NCBI RefSeq assembly: GCF_004634215.1
Contig: NZ_SMMH01000034.1
Location: 1-38,789 of the forward strand
Origin: Deinococcus fonticola
GTDB taxonomy: Bacteria > Deinococcota > Deinococci > Deinococcales > Deinococcaceae
Direction of reading: 5' to 3'
Length of the DNA: 38,789 bases
Below, in pieces: positions 25,857-38,789 of this stretch. A model generated the notes under the pieces. It searched no databases. It was not told the origin of the DNA and saw nothing but the letters and a program-made list of their open reading frames with translations. Numbering within the stretch: position 1 is the first letter of the stretch; each line of letters opens with the position of its first letter. The position numbers and the translations under genes were made by a program.

Positions 25857-25925
25857 TGACCACTTCCTACTGACCACTTCCTACTGACCACTTCCTACTG
25901 ACCACTTTCTACTGACCACTGACCA
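25857..25925. repeat. Tandem 14-bp repeat (tgaccacttcctac)n
   Basis: Three exact units start at 25857, 25871 and 25885, a fourth with one change starts at 25899, and a partial fifth at 25913. They end just before the ribosome site of ugpA. The rest of the 319-bp gap between ugpB and ugpA (25622-25856) has no convincing gene. A similar motif in reverse orientation (gtaagtggtcagtggtgg) lies between gltB and gltD at about 29553-29570. Confidence 0.85.
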
Positions 25926-25940
25926 AGCCGGAGGCTTTTC

Positions 25941-26865
<925 letters not shown>

Positions 26866-26876
<11 letters not shown>

Positions 26877-27708
26877 TTCCCGGCCCCACAGTTCCAGGCA
26901 TCGCGGGGAATGGAAAACGCACGCGGCCCTCAGCCTCGCCGTATTCCTCGTCAGTGCGCCCCTGATCTTCGCCGTCATCAAGTCCACCCAGGTCAGCAGC
27001 GACGTGCTCAGCCCCAAACTGATGCCCGGCGGCGCGTTCCTCGACAACCTGCGGAACGTCTGGACGGACGCGCACCTCGGGCGGTACATGCTCAACAGCC
27101 TCATTGTCGCCTTTTGCGTCACCACCGGAAAAACCATCCTGAGCCTGCTGGCCGCGCTGGCCTTCGTGTACTTCCGGTTTCCCCTCAAGGGCGCGGCCTT
27201 CGTGCTGGTGCTGCTCTCGCTGATGCTGCCCACCGAGGTGCTGATCATTGCCCTCTTCGACCTGGTCAGCCGCGACCTGAAGTGGGCCGACACCTACCAG
27301 GCCATCATCATCCCATTTCTGGCGAGTGCCACGGGAACGTTCCTGTTCCGGCAACACTTCATGAACATCCCCGCGTCCCTGGCCGACGCCGCCCGCATCG
27401 ACGGCTGCGGCCCGCTGCGCTTCCTGACCGCCGTGCTGGTGCCCATGAGCTGGAACACCGTCGGTGCCCTGGCCGTGATTCAGTTCGTGTACGCCTGGGA
27501 TCAGTACATCTGGCCCCTGGTCATCATGCAAAAAGACGACAAACAGGTGGTGCAGGTCGGCCTGCGCAAACTCATCGAGGTGGGCGGACAGACCGACTGG
27601 GGAGCCGTCATGGCCGGAGCGATTGTGACCATGCTCCCGCCCCTGATCGTGTTCACGCTGTTGCAAGAGCAGTTCAGCAAGGGATTTGCGCTGACCGAAG
27701 ATAAATAG
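26866..27708 (+). CDS. ugpE: ABC transporter permease, UgpE-like
   Basis: The 280-residue partner permease has six predicted spans and the EAA-type loop LADAARIDGCGPLRFLTAVLVP. UgpE-like blocks include LNSLIVAFCVTTGKTILSLLAALAFVYFRF, split over two helices, LMLPTEVLIIALFDLV, SATGTFLFRQHFM and FVYAWDQYIWPLVIM. Translation overlaps ugpA, so both subunits should be made in equal amounts. A strong hairpin 19 bp after the stop closes the operon. Confidence 0.88.
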
Positions 27709-27726
27709 ACCTTCCGGCGGATTTCA

Positions 27727-27768
27727 AGAGAAGGTCACGGGGTTATGGTGCCGCCCGTGACCTTCTCT
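27727..27768 (+). terminator. Strong intrinsic hairpin after ugpE
   Basis: A perfect 15-bp stem (AGAGAAGGTCACGGG, 27727-27741, with 27754-27768) surrounds a 12-nt loop and is followed by cgtttct. The stem is strong but the T tract is short. It separates the ugp operon from the sparse region before gltD. Confidence 0.7.
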
Positions 27769-27820
27769 CGTTTCTGGCTAACTGCCATCCTGCCCTTGTC
27801 TTTCGCGTTGCCTCACTAAA

Positions 27821-28036
27821 TTGTTTTACACGCTGTTGTTGACCTCGCTGGCGTGGCGCTTCTGGCCTCGTTTACGGAATGAGCAGCGTCGGATCATCCG
27901 GGGCGTGTCCTGGCTGATGCTGCTGCCGACGTTGTTTTTGAACGGGCTGACTTTCATGCTGTCCGTTCGTAGTTGGGTCTCGCCTTACCCTGTGCTGGAA
28001 ACGATAAGCATTCGCCCACACTTTGGTTTGTGGTGA
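27821..28036 (+). CDS. Possible small membrane protein or remnant
   Basis: A 71-residue reading starting at TTG encodes two hydrophobic stretches (YTLLLTSLAWRFW and GVSWLMLLPTLFLNGLTFML). It lies in the 370-bp gap between the ugp terminator and the end of gltD, which otherwise shows no gene. The frame has no ribosome site, and the sequence is less GC-rich than its neighbours. It may be a real small membrane protein or the tail of a decayed gene. No family is recognised. Confidence 0.3.
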   Translation: MFYTLLLTSLAWRFWPRLRNEQRRIIRGVSWLMLLPTLFLNGLTFMLSVRSWVSPYPVLETISIRPHFGLW

Positions 28037-28078
28037 AAAGCGGGCAGCCCACGCCGCCCGCCTCTAAAAATCCCTTTC

Positions 28079-29542
28079 TCAGCGCGGCAAGACGCTGGTT
28101 CCCATGAGGTACTGGTCGATGCTGCGGGCCGCCTGCCTGCCTTCGCGGATGGCCCACACGACCAGGCTCTGGCCCCGCCGCATGTCCCCAGCGGCAAACA
28201 CGCCTTCCACGTTGGTGGCGTACCCGCCCTCGTCCGTCGTGGCCTGCGCGTTACCACGGGCGTCCTGTTGCACGCCGAAAGCTTCCAGCACGGGACTCAT
28301 GGGGTTGGTGAAGCCCATCGCCAGCAGCACCAGGTCGGCGGGGTGGGTTTCCTCGCTGCCCGCGACCTCTTCCAGCTTGCCGTCCTTCAGCTCGATGCGG
28401 ACGGTCTTGACGCCCGTGAGCTTGCCGCCCTTGCCGATAAATTCCTTGGTGGCAATGGCAAACTCGCGCGTGGCCCCTTCCTCGTGGCTGGTGCTGGTGC
28501 GCAGCTTCAGCGGCCAGTAGGGCCACACCAGCGGCTTATTCTCCTGCTCGGGAGGCTGGGGCATGACCTCGAACTGGGTCACGCTTTTCGCGCCGTGGCG
28601 GTTGCTGGTGCCCACGCAGTCGCTGCCCGTGTCGCCCCCGCCGATCACGATGACGTTTTTCCCGTCGGCCCGCAGTTGGCCCTTGAACTTGTCCCCGGCG
28701 TTCACGCGGTTCTGCCCCGGCAGGAACTCCATGGCGAAGTGAACGCCGCTCAGCTCGCGGCCCTTCACGGGCAGGTCGCGCGGCATTTCCGAGCCGCCCG
28801 CCAGCAGCACGGCGTCGAACTCCTGCTGGAGTTCCTGCGGGGAAACGGTCTGCCTGCTCAGGTTCGTGACCTTGCTCTTCTCGTCCCACGCGCCCACCAG
28901 CACGCCCGTGCGGAAGGTCACGCCCTCGGCCTCCATCTGGGCCACGCGGCGGTCGATGTGGTGCTTCTCCATCTTGAAGTCGGGGATGCCGTAACGCAGC
29001 AGCCCGCCCACGCGGTCGTTCTTCTCGAACACCGTCACGTCATGCCCGGCGCGGGCGAGTTGCTGCGCCGCCGCCAGCCCTGCCGGGCCGGAACCCACCA
29101 CCGCCACCTTCTTCCCGGTCTTGACCGCAGGCGGCTGAGGCGTGACCCACCCCTCCTGCCAGCCCCGCTCGATGATGCTCAACTCGATGGACTTGATGCC
29201 CACCGGATCGGAGTTGATGTTCAGCACGCACGCCGCCTCGCACGGCGCGGGGCAGATGCGCCCCGTGAACTCCGGGAAATTGTTCGTGCTGTGCAGCGTC
29301 TCCAGCGCCGCCTGCCAGTCGTCCTGATACACCAGATTGTTGAAATCAGGAATGATGTTGTTGACCGGACACCCGTTGTTACAGAACGGAATGCCGCAAT
29401 CCATGCAACGAACCGCCTGCCTGCGGGCCGCCTCGCCCTGAAGCGGCTCGACGAACTCACGGTAATGCTTCAGACGCGCATCCGGCGCGGCGTACTTCTC
29501 CTTCACGCGCGGCTGCTCTAGAAAACCAGTGATTTTGGACAT
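28079..29542 (-). CDS. gltD: Glutamate synthase small subunit
   Basis: The 487-residue iron-sulfur flavoprotein passes electrons from NADPH to the large subunit. The N-terminal domain holds cysteine clusters [15 protein letters not shown] and CPAPCEAAC for [4Fe-4S] binding. An FAD site follows ([21 protein letters not shown], split by the GxGxxG motif), then an NADPH site ([13 protein letters not shown]) and the C-terminal [23 protein letters not shown] lies before the ATG. It follows gltB on the minus strand with 109 bp between, forming the GOGAT operon for ammonia assimilation. Confidence 0.96.
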   Translation of the reverse strand: MSKITGFLEQPRVKEKYAAPDARLKHYREFVEPLQGEAARRQAVRCMDCGIPFCNNGCPVNNIIPDFNNLVYQDDWQAALETLHSTNNFPEFTGRICPAPCEAACVLNINSDPVGIKSIELSIIERGWQEGWVTPQPPAVKTGKKVAVVGSGPAGLAAAQQLARAGHDVTVFEKNDRVGGLLRYGIPDFKMEKHHIDRRVAQMEAEGVTFRTGVLVGAWDEKSKVTNLSRQTVSPQELQQEFDAVLLAGGSEMPRDLPVKGRELSGVHFAMEFLPGQNRVNAGDKFKGQLRADGKNVIVIGGGDTGSDCVGTSNRHGAKSVTQFEVMPQPPEQENKPLVWPYWPLKLRTSTSHEEGATREFAIATKEFIGKGGKLTGVKTVRIELKDGKLEEVAGSEETHPADLVLLAMGFTNPMSPVLEAFGVQQDARGNAQATTDEGGYATNVEGVFAAGDMRRGQSLVVWAIREGRQAARSIDQYLMGTSVLPR

Positions 29543-29651
29543 GAGGCCCTCCGGTAAGTGGTCAGTGGTGGGTGAAAAGGAAGCAAGGGAACCGGGTTCG
29601 GAAAAAGGCCCTCGTCTCGCGCTGTGCGAGTCGTTCTCCCCTGGAGCGGGC

Positions 29652-34481
<4,830 letters not shown>

Positions 34482-34487
34482 CTGCAC

Positions 34488-34880
34488 CCCTTCCTCGTGA
34501 CTCGCGCACCCGCCCGCGCGGGCTGCTGCTGAATAAAGGGTACATAAGGATGCAGGCGGGGTCGGGGGCGTTGTTTATGCCGTGGGGACGATCAGGCGGG
34601 ACGCGGTGAGCAATCCAGTTTCCTTTCCGGCCAACTCTCCGACCTGTCAGGCAATAAAAGGCTGCAACTTCCCCCCAGGGTCACGAAGATTGCTGCGGGT
34701 AGAAACCGGATGCCACCGAACGGCGCACCCCGCACGCTTCAAGCGCCCGCCTCGGCTGGTGCTGGGGTGGGGGCTGGTCTAGCTGATGGGGGGTGGGGGG
34801 CTGCCCGGCGTGACCGGGTCTTCCGGGTTGACGGGCGGGTCTTGCACGGGGGGTTCATGCTGGGCCGTTAAACTGTGTCC
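34488..34880. other. Divergent intergenic region gltB / unknown gene
   Basis: This 393-bp gap separates two divergent genes. Near gltB it has a candidate -10 TACCCT (minus strand, 34537-34542) and a GC-rich self-complementary leader (cccgcgcggg). Near 34869 it has the -10 of the plus-strand gene. The middle (34590-34780) shows no gene or clear motif. Confidence 0.5.
34869..34874 (+). promoter_or_regulatory. -10 box of the gene at 34881
   Basis: TAAACT is followed by gtgtcc and then the ATG at 34881, a leaderless arrangement. Confidence 0.55.
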
Positions 34881-36464
34881 ATGCCGAAATTTCCTTCTGA
34901 TGACGAACTGGATTTCTTCAGCCTGTTGCCGGGTGGGCAGGACGAAGGGTATTACGACCCCGAGGCGCTGCTGGAGCAGATCGGGGCGCTGCCGCAGCAC
35001 CCGGAGGTGAGCTGGCTGGTGGTGCCACTGCCGCTGCCCGCCGAGCTGGTGCCGCCGGAGGCGGGGGAAGACGCGCCGCTGATGCTGCTGATCCTGACGC
35101 CCGAAGGGTCGGAACCCGCGCTGTTCGAGCTGGCGGAAGACCCCGAGGAAGCCGAGCTGATGGTGCTTCAGGTGCTGTCCGAGGGGCCGCACGACGTGCC
35201 CGCGTACCGCCCGGCGGCGCTGCGGGTGCCGGACATGCAGTGGGCCTTCAGCCTGGGAAACGTGCTGCGGGATTCGGGCGTGCAGGTCGTTCACGAGACC
35301 GCGCCGGAAGTGCTGGAGATGGTGGCGCATAGCCGGGCGCAGATGGACGCCCAGGCCGCCAGCCAGCGTGAGCAGTTCACGGCGAAGCCGTTTCTGGTGG
35401 GCCTGGAACCGGACGTGGTGCGCGAGTACGTGCGGGCTTTCACGCGCTTCATGGAGGCGGGCGCGTGGGAGGTGCTGCCGCCGGACAAACCGCTGTTCGC
35501 GTCGTGGACGGACGAGGGTGGCGAGCGGCAGTCGCTGTACGCGACCGTCATGGGCGACATGGGCGAGTCGTTCGGGGTGGCCTTCTTCCCTGACTGGCTG
35601 ACCTACGCCGAGCAGATCGAGAACAGTTTCGACCAGGAACTTGTGGTGGCCGCCACCGGGGGCATGGAGGCCGTCAGCGCGGGCGGTGAGGATTCGTTCG
35701 CGCCGCAGGACTGGGCGTACCTGAAGGAATTGAAGCTGGTGAAGGGCCGCCACCCGCAGTTGCCTTCGTTACTGCGAATGTCACTGGAAGGAACCTTACC
35801 GCCGCGCACGCCCGTTCATGTCGTGACCGGCATTCTGAACGTGCTGGCCGACCGCGCCGAGAAGAAGGGCACGCGGGCCACCTCGCTGAAAGGCAATTCC
35901 GGGGGCGTGCAGGTCACTTACCCCGGCAAACCCCGCGACGAACTGCGCCCGGAGGAACTGACCGGAACGGTGACCCTGACCATGCGCGGCGGGTCGCACC
36001 TGGCCCCCGGCCTGACCTTCACCGTCACGGCCCCCAGCGGTGAACTGGTGTCCAAGATGTACGCGCAAATTTCCCGGCAGATCGAGAACAACCGCCAGCA
36101 CCAGCAACTCTGGGCTGTGTTGCCCATGCAGATCCTGCGCCCCGACCCGCGCGGCGAGGACGACAGGCCGATGCTCTCGCCCTTAGATCTGCTGCGGCCC
36201 CAGGGCATCAGGGTGTGGTCTCGCGGACAGGGAGGCACGCCCGTGGTGCTGGCGCAACTCACGCGCCGCGCTGGACTGTCCGATGGGCACGGCCTGAGCA
36301 TCGACGTGCAGTTCTCGCCCGAACCCACCACCGAGTTCCAGTTCGCGGTGACGGGCAAAGCCACCGGGAAACCCGATAACAGTCGGGGCGTTCAGGCGCT
36401 GGATGAAGCCATCAACTTCCTGAAAACCCCGTTCGGCGTCCAGCCTCCGGACAGAAAGAAGTGA
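34881..36464 (+). CDS. Cytosolic protein of unknown function
   Basis: The 527-residue acidic protein has no signal peptide or membrane span. The N-terminal half (about 25-170) contains WLVVPLPLPAELVPP, LMLLILTPEGSEPALFEL and RPAALRVPDMQWAFSLG, weakly like DUF6930-type regions found in uncharacterised bacterial proteins. A helical part follows (VVREYVRAFTRFMEAGAWEVLPP), then ATVMGDMGESFGVAFFPDW, and a C-terminal beta-rich part (LTGTVTLTMRGGSHLAPGLTF). It appears monocistronic, with a leaderless start. I cannot assign a role. The repeat element at 36467-36630 directly follows it. Confidence 0.75.
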   Translation: MPKFPSDDELDFFSLLPGGQDEGYYDPEALLEQIGALPQHPEVSWLVVPLPLPAELVPPEAGEDAPLMLLILTPEGSEPALFELAEDPEEAELMVLQVLSEGPHDVPAYRPAALRVPDMQWAFSLGNVLRDSGVQVVHETAPEVLEMVAHSRAQMDAQAASQREQFTAKPFLVGLEPDVVREYVRAFTRFMEAGAWEVLPPDKPLFASWTDEGGERQSLYATVMGDMGESFGVAFFPDWLTYAEQIENSFDQELVVAATGGMEAVSAGGEDSFAPQDWAYLKELKLVKGRHPQLPSLLRMSLEGTLPPRTPVHVVTGILNVLADRAEKKGTRATSLKGNSGGVQVTYPGKPRDELRPEELTGTVTLTMRGGSHLAPGLTFTVTAPSGELVSKMYAQISRQIENNRQHQQLWAVLPMQILRPDPRGEDDRPMLSPLDLLRPQGIRVWSRGQGGTPVVLAQLTRRAGLSDGHGLSIDVQFSPEPTTEFQFAVTGKATGKPDNSRGVQALDEAINFLKTPFGVQPPDRKK

Positions 36465-36466
36465 CT

Positions 36467-36630
36467 TACTACCACTCCGAAAAATAGATTGCGCATCCAA
36501 TGTATTTTTCCGAACGGAGTGAGAAGGAGAAAAATACGGGTCTGGACGGCGTAGACTTGTAAAGCTGCGCAGCAGAGGACATTCGGGTGCTGTTCCCGGA
36601 TGGGCGGAATAGAGTTGAGACCCGTATTAT
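36467..36630. repeat. Dispersed repeat with 11-bp inverted ends, related to the MITE in the anti-sigma gene
   Basis: AATACGGGTCT (36533-36543) and AGACCCGTATT (36618-36628) are perfect inverted copies. Just left lies a stem (actccgaaaaata pairing with tatttttccg..cggagt) and CGAACGGAGTGAG. The stretch CATTCGGGTGC..TTCC.CGGATG.GCGGAAT matches the repeat at 20874-21001. It fills the gap between convergent genes and may also terminate both. Confidence 0.65.
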
Positions 36631-36652
36631 GATGCCGTGATGGGCAGCAGTT

Positions 36653-37807
36653 TCACTTGTTCTGCCGCTGCGACAGCCACGTCAGGCCGTTTTCCTGAAC
36701 CACCACGTCTTCCTCCAGGCCGACGAACCCGTATCCCTCCACGAAGGTGCCGAGTTCGAGGGTGTACACCTCGCCCACGCGCACCTGACCTTCCACCGCC
36801 GCGCCGTAACGCGGCCAGCGTGGCCCCAGCAGCGTCCCGCCGTCGTGCGTGGCGCGGCCCAGCCCGTGGCCCAGGGCGTGCTGGTACTCCGGGTAACCCA
36901 GGCTGACCAGGGTAGCGCGGGCGGCGGCGTCCACCTGCCACCCGGGAACGCCAGGGCGCAGGGTGTTGGCCCCTTCCTCGATGGCCTGCCAGCAGGCGCC
37001 AAACGCCTGTTGTACTTCGCTGGGAATCCCCTCACCGTCACGGGGCAGGTAGTAGGTACGCTGAATGTCCGAGCAGTACCCGTGCGGCAACCTCACACCG
37101 TAATCGATGTGCAGCAGCATGCCCGGCTCCAGTGGCTGCGTGTCCGCCGACAGCGCGTGAGAGGGCCGGGCCTGCGGGCCGATGTGAACGTTCGGGCAGG
37201 AACTCCAGCCCCAGGACGGTTCGCCCTCCACTGCGGCGCATCGTTCATGCATGAACTTCACCACGTCGGGTGCCGTCCAGCCAGGCCGAAGGGCATGGCG
37301 CAGGGCTTCCAGGTGCGCCTCAGCCACGTCCACGGCCTCCCGCAGGGCCTGCTGCTCTGCGGGGGTTTTGACGCTGCGCAGTTGCCCCAGCAGGTGCTCG
37401 GCGCTGTGCAGTTCTTGCGGGGCGAACCACCCCTGCAGGCGGCGGTACAGGCCCACCGTCAGGCCATCGCACAGCGGGTCGGTTTCACTGATGTTCACCA
37501 GCACGCGCCGGGGCTGGAAGGTGCGCAACTCCTCGTTGAGCACGCCTGTCAAGTCCGCGTCGTAGGGGCGCACGCGCCAACCGTCCGGCACGGCGTCGGC
37601 ATCGAAGCGCCCCACGATCGCCGCCGCGTCGTCCCGGCTCAGCAGAAACAGGCTGTCCCAGGTCACGTTCACGTCCGCCAGCAGCTTCAGGACGGGTTCC
37701 GGGCGTTCCTTGGACTCGCGGGCCGCGATGACCCACAGCTCACCGGGAGCCAGCAGCGCCTGGGCCTGAAGCCGTTTCTCAGCGTGGAACCTGTCACTGT
37801 GCAACAT
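36653..37807 (-). CDS. M24-family metallopeptidase (Xaa-Pro peptidase-like)
   Basis: The 384-residue protein has an N-terminal creatinase-like domain (about 1-150) and a C-terminal pita-bread domain. Metal ligands appear in HIDYGVRLPHGYCSDIQRTYYL (two Asp, read in two parts), ALGHGLGRATHDGG (His) and LELGTFVEGYGFVGLEEDV (two Glu). It probably removes N-terminal residues preceding proline, or acts on dipeptides. ATG 37807 is chosen because homology starts there; the reading to 38077 overlaps the next gene. TACGCT lies 5 nt upstream, suggesting a leaderless transcript. Confidence 0.85.
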   Translation of the reverse strand: MLHSDRFHAEKRLQAQALLAPGELWVIAARESKERPEPVLKLLADVNVTWDSLFLLSRDDAAAIVGRFDADAVPDGWRVRPYDADLTGVLNEELRTFQPRRVLVNISETDPLCDGLTVGLYRRLQGWFAPQELHSAEHLLGQLRSVKTPAEQQALREAVDVAEAHLEALRHALRPGWTAPDVVKFMHERCAAVEGEPSWGWSSCPNVHIGPQARPSHALSADTQPLEPGMLLHIDYGVRLPHGYCSDIQRTYYLPRDGEGIPSEVQQAFGACWQAIEEGANTLRPGVPGWQVDAAARATLVSLGYPEYQHALGHGLGRATHDGGTLLGPRWPRYGAAVEGQVRVGEVYTLELGTFVEGYGFVGLEEDVVVQENGLTWLSQRQNK

Positions 37808-37812
37808 GCCCC

Positions 37813-37818
37813 AGCGTA
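37813..37818 (-). promoter_or_regulatory. -10 box of the M24 peptidase gene
   Basis: TACGCT on the minus strand ends 5 nt before the ATG at 37807. Confidence 0.5.
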
Positions 37819-37856
37819 ACAGCCGCAGGGTCAGGGGTCGCGGCTGTTGGCCAGCT

Positions 37857-38531
37857 TTACAGCTGCGCCCAGCCCTGTTCCTCGGCCTGCGCCAGCGCCC
37901 CGGGCGTGTCGATGTCCAGCAGCAGGTTTTTCGGGAAGTGCACCGCCAGGCCCTGCGCGGCGTATTCCTGCACCAGGCTGCGGGGGCCGTGGTCGGCATC
38001 CGGCAGTTGCAGCATGAGGGGCAGCAGGTCCGCCCGGAACAGGTGGGGCGGGGCACGAACCACGTCCTCGCCCGCACCGTACTCGGCCAGCACCAGCGGC
38101 GCGTAAGCAGACAGGGGAAGCACGCCGCTCACGCTGGTGGCTTCCGGGCCGCCGGAGGTCAGGAAGGTCTCGATCATTACCCGGTGAACATTCGGGGTCA
38201 GCAGCGGCATGTCGGCCAGCACGAAATTCACGCCCAGCAGGTCACCGCCGGACAGTTCGCGGGCTGCCTGCCGGAAAGACGACATCAGGCCCCGCGCCGG
38301 ATCCGGGTTCTCGGTGCACTGAAAGTTCAGGCCGGTCAGGGCGTCGCGCACCTGCTCGCCCAGTGGCCCCGCCGGAATGACCGCCAGCCGCCCGGTGTAA
38401 GGGGCGGCTTGCATGGCTTCGGCTGCGTGGCGCACCAGTGCCTTGCCCTGCAGCGGCAACACTTGCTTGGGTTGTCCCATGCGGGTACTCCGCCCCGCTG
38501 CCAGCAGCACCCCCACGACATTCCCGGTCAT
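37857..38531 (-). CDS. MocA/MobA-like molybdopterin nucleotidyltransferase
   Basis: The 224-residue protein has the NTP-binding signature LLAAGRSTRMGQPKQVLPL, the metal site VLADMPLLTP and the C-terminal LLLDIDTPGAL. These are features of molybdenum-cofactor cytidylyl- or guanylyltransferases, which attach CMP or GMP to molybdopterin for particular enzymes. Which nucleotide is used cannot be told safely from sequence. It lies 49 bp upstream of the M24 gene on the same strand, which has its own -10. ATG 38531 fits the family start; a longer reading to 38579 adds an unrelated tail. No molybdoenzyme gene is near. Confidence 0.82.
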   Translation of the reverse strand: MTGNVVGVLLAAGRSTRMGQPKQVLPLQGKALVRHAAEAMQAAPYTGRLAVIPAGPLGEQVRDALTGLNFQCTENPDPARGLMSSFRQAARELSGGDLLGVNFVLADMPLLTPNVHRVMIETFLTSGGPEATSVSGVLPLSAYAPLVLAEYGAGEDVVRAPPHLFRADLLPLMLQLPDADHGPRSLVQEYAAQGLAVHFPKNLLLDIDTPGALAQAEEQGWAQL

Positions 38532-38538
38532 ACGGTGC

Positions 38539-38544
38539 AGGTTA
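38539..38544 (-). promoter_or_regulatory. -10 box of the nucleotidyltransferase gene
   Basis: TAACCT on the minus strand ends 7 nt before the ATG at 38531. Confidence 0.45.
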
Positions 38545-38668
38545 ACCCACCGCCGGGAACCGCGCGCCTGAAAAGGCAATCCACAGGCAACTCTAAACGA
38601 GAAATGAGGACTGAACCCCCTGCGCTTTTGGCATAAGCCATTCAGGGGTCAGTTAGATCGTCCTGGAG

Positions 38669-38789
38669 TGAACCCCAAAACGCGGACAGAGGAGCAAGGC
38701 ATGTCGCCCCGGTCAGCCCGTAGGCTGATCAACAGATGGAGGGAGACCGACCATGCCCGGACGACTACACAGCCGCGAATTCAAGCTCG
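38669..38789 (+). mobile_element. Left end of an IS3-family element (cut by window edge)
   Basis: TGAACCCCAAAACGCGGACA at 38669 resembles IS3-family terminal repeats (TG....ACCCCAAAA.TGGACA). It is followed by a short leader and the orfA start. A similar tgaaccccctgc occurs at 38612. The rest of the element lies outside the window. Confidence 0.65.
38753..38789 (+). CDS. IS3-family transposase OrfA, first 12 codons
   Basis: The reading MPGRLHSREFKL matches the start of IS3-family OrfA proteins, which begin with a basic segment and a helix-turn-helix. GGAGGGAGA lies about 9 nt upstream. The gene is cut by the window edge. Confidence 0.65.
   Translation, partial: MPGRLHSREFKL

Noticed and set aside
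34582..34782. Small reading of 66 codons between gltB and the unknown gene
   Set aside because: It has no ribosome site or -10 box, and its composition is random-like.

Overview
The window looks like chromosome of a Deinococcus or close relative. The DNA is GC-rich. Many genes have a TANNNT-type -10 box only 5-7 nt before the start codon, the leaderless arrangement described for Deinococcus deserti. The gene families (DtxR-type metal regulator, endonuclease III, lipoproteins with short signal peptides) and the small dispersed repeats fit too. Both edges lie in insertion sequences, so the window is probably a contig or a segment bounded by repeats. No tRNA, rRNA or CRISPR array was seen.

Layout. 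1-1780: a chimeric IS made of a truncated IS5-type and a truncated IS630-type transposase between perfect 14-bp inverted ends. 1826-4855 (-): two tandem GNAT acetyltransferases and a ChrA-type chromate transporter, overlapping end to end. 5015-10467 (+): a consensus promoter, an intrinsic hairpin in the leader, two overlapping winged-helix/TPR regulator genes, and a repeat-rich parallel beta-helix lipoprotein. 10505-11799 (-): a nitrilase-superfamily hydrolase and a decayed GNAT. 11958-12422 (-): a small secreted protein. 12513-14801 (+): def-fmt and a LURP-one-like protein. 14901-21629 (-): a lipoprotein, nth, a small disordered protein, then (read in transcription order from 21629) ECF sigma, anti-sigma, a MucB/RseB-like protein, DUF1800, DUF1501 and a cytochrome-like protein. 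21751-23328 (+): a DtxR/MntR regulator and CobS. 23394-27708 (+): ugpQ, ugpB, ugpA and ugpE for glycerophosphodiester and glycerol-3-phosphate use, closed by a strong hairpin. 28079-34481 (-): glutamate synthase gltD and gltB. 34881-36464 (+): a protein of unknown function. 36653-38531 (-): an M24 peptidase and a MocA/MobA-like nucleotidyltransferase. 38669-end: the left end of an IS3-family element.

Working together. def and fmt handle the formyl group at translation initiation. The ECF sigma set is almost continuous with DUF1800/DUF1501/cytochrome genes, which suggests envelope-stress control of a Tat-exported module. The ugp genes lack an ATPase here and are preceded by three 11-bp-spaced TGACA-like repeats that resemble a Pho box.

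The observations most worth a second look are: a 126-bp MITE-like insertion that adds 42 in-frame codons to the anti-sigma gene, with a diverged relative at 36467-36630; the regulator pair plus beta-helix lipoprotein locus with its terminator-bearing leader; the sigma/DUF1800/DUF1501 linkage; and the Pho-like repeats before ugpB.
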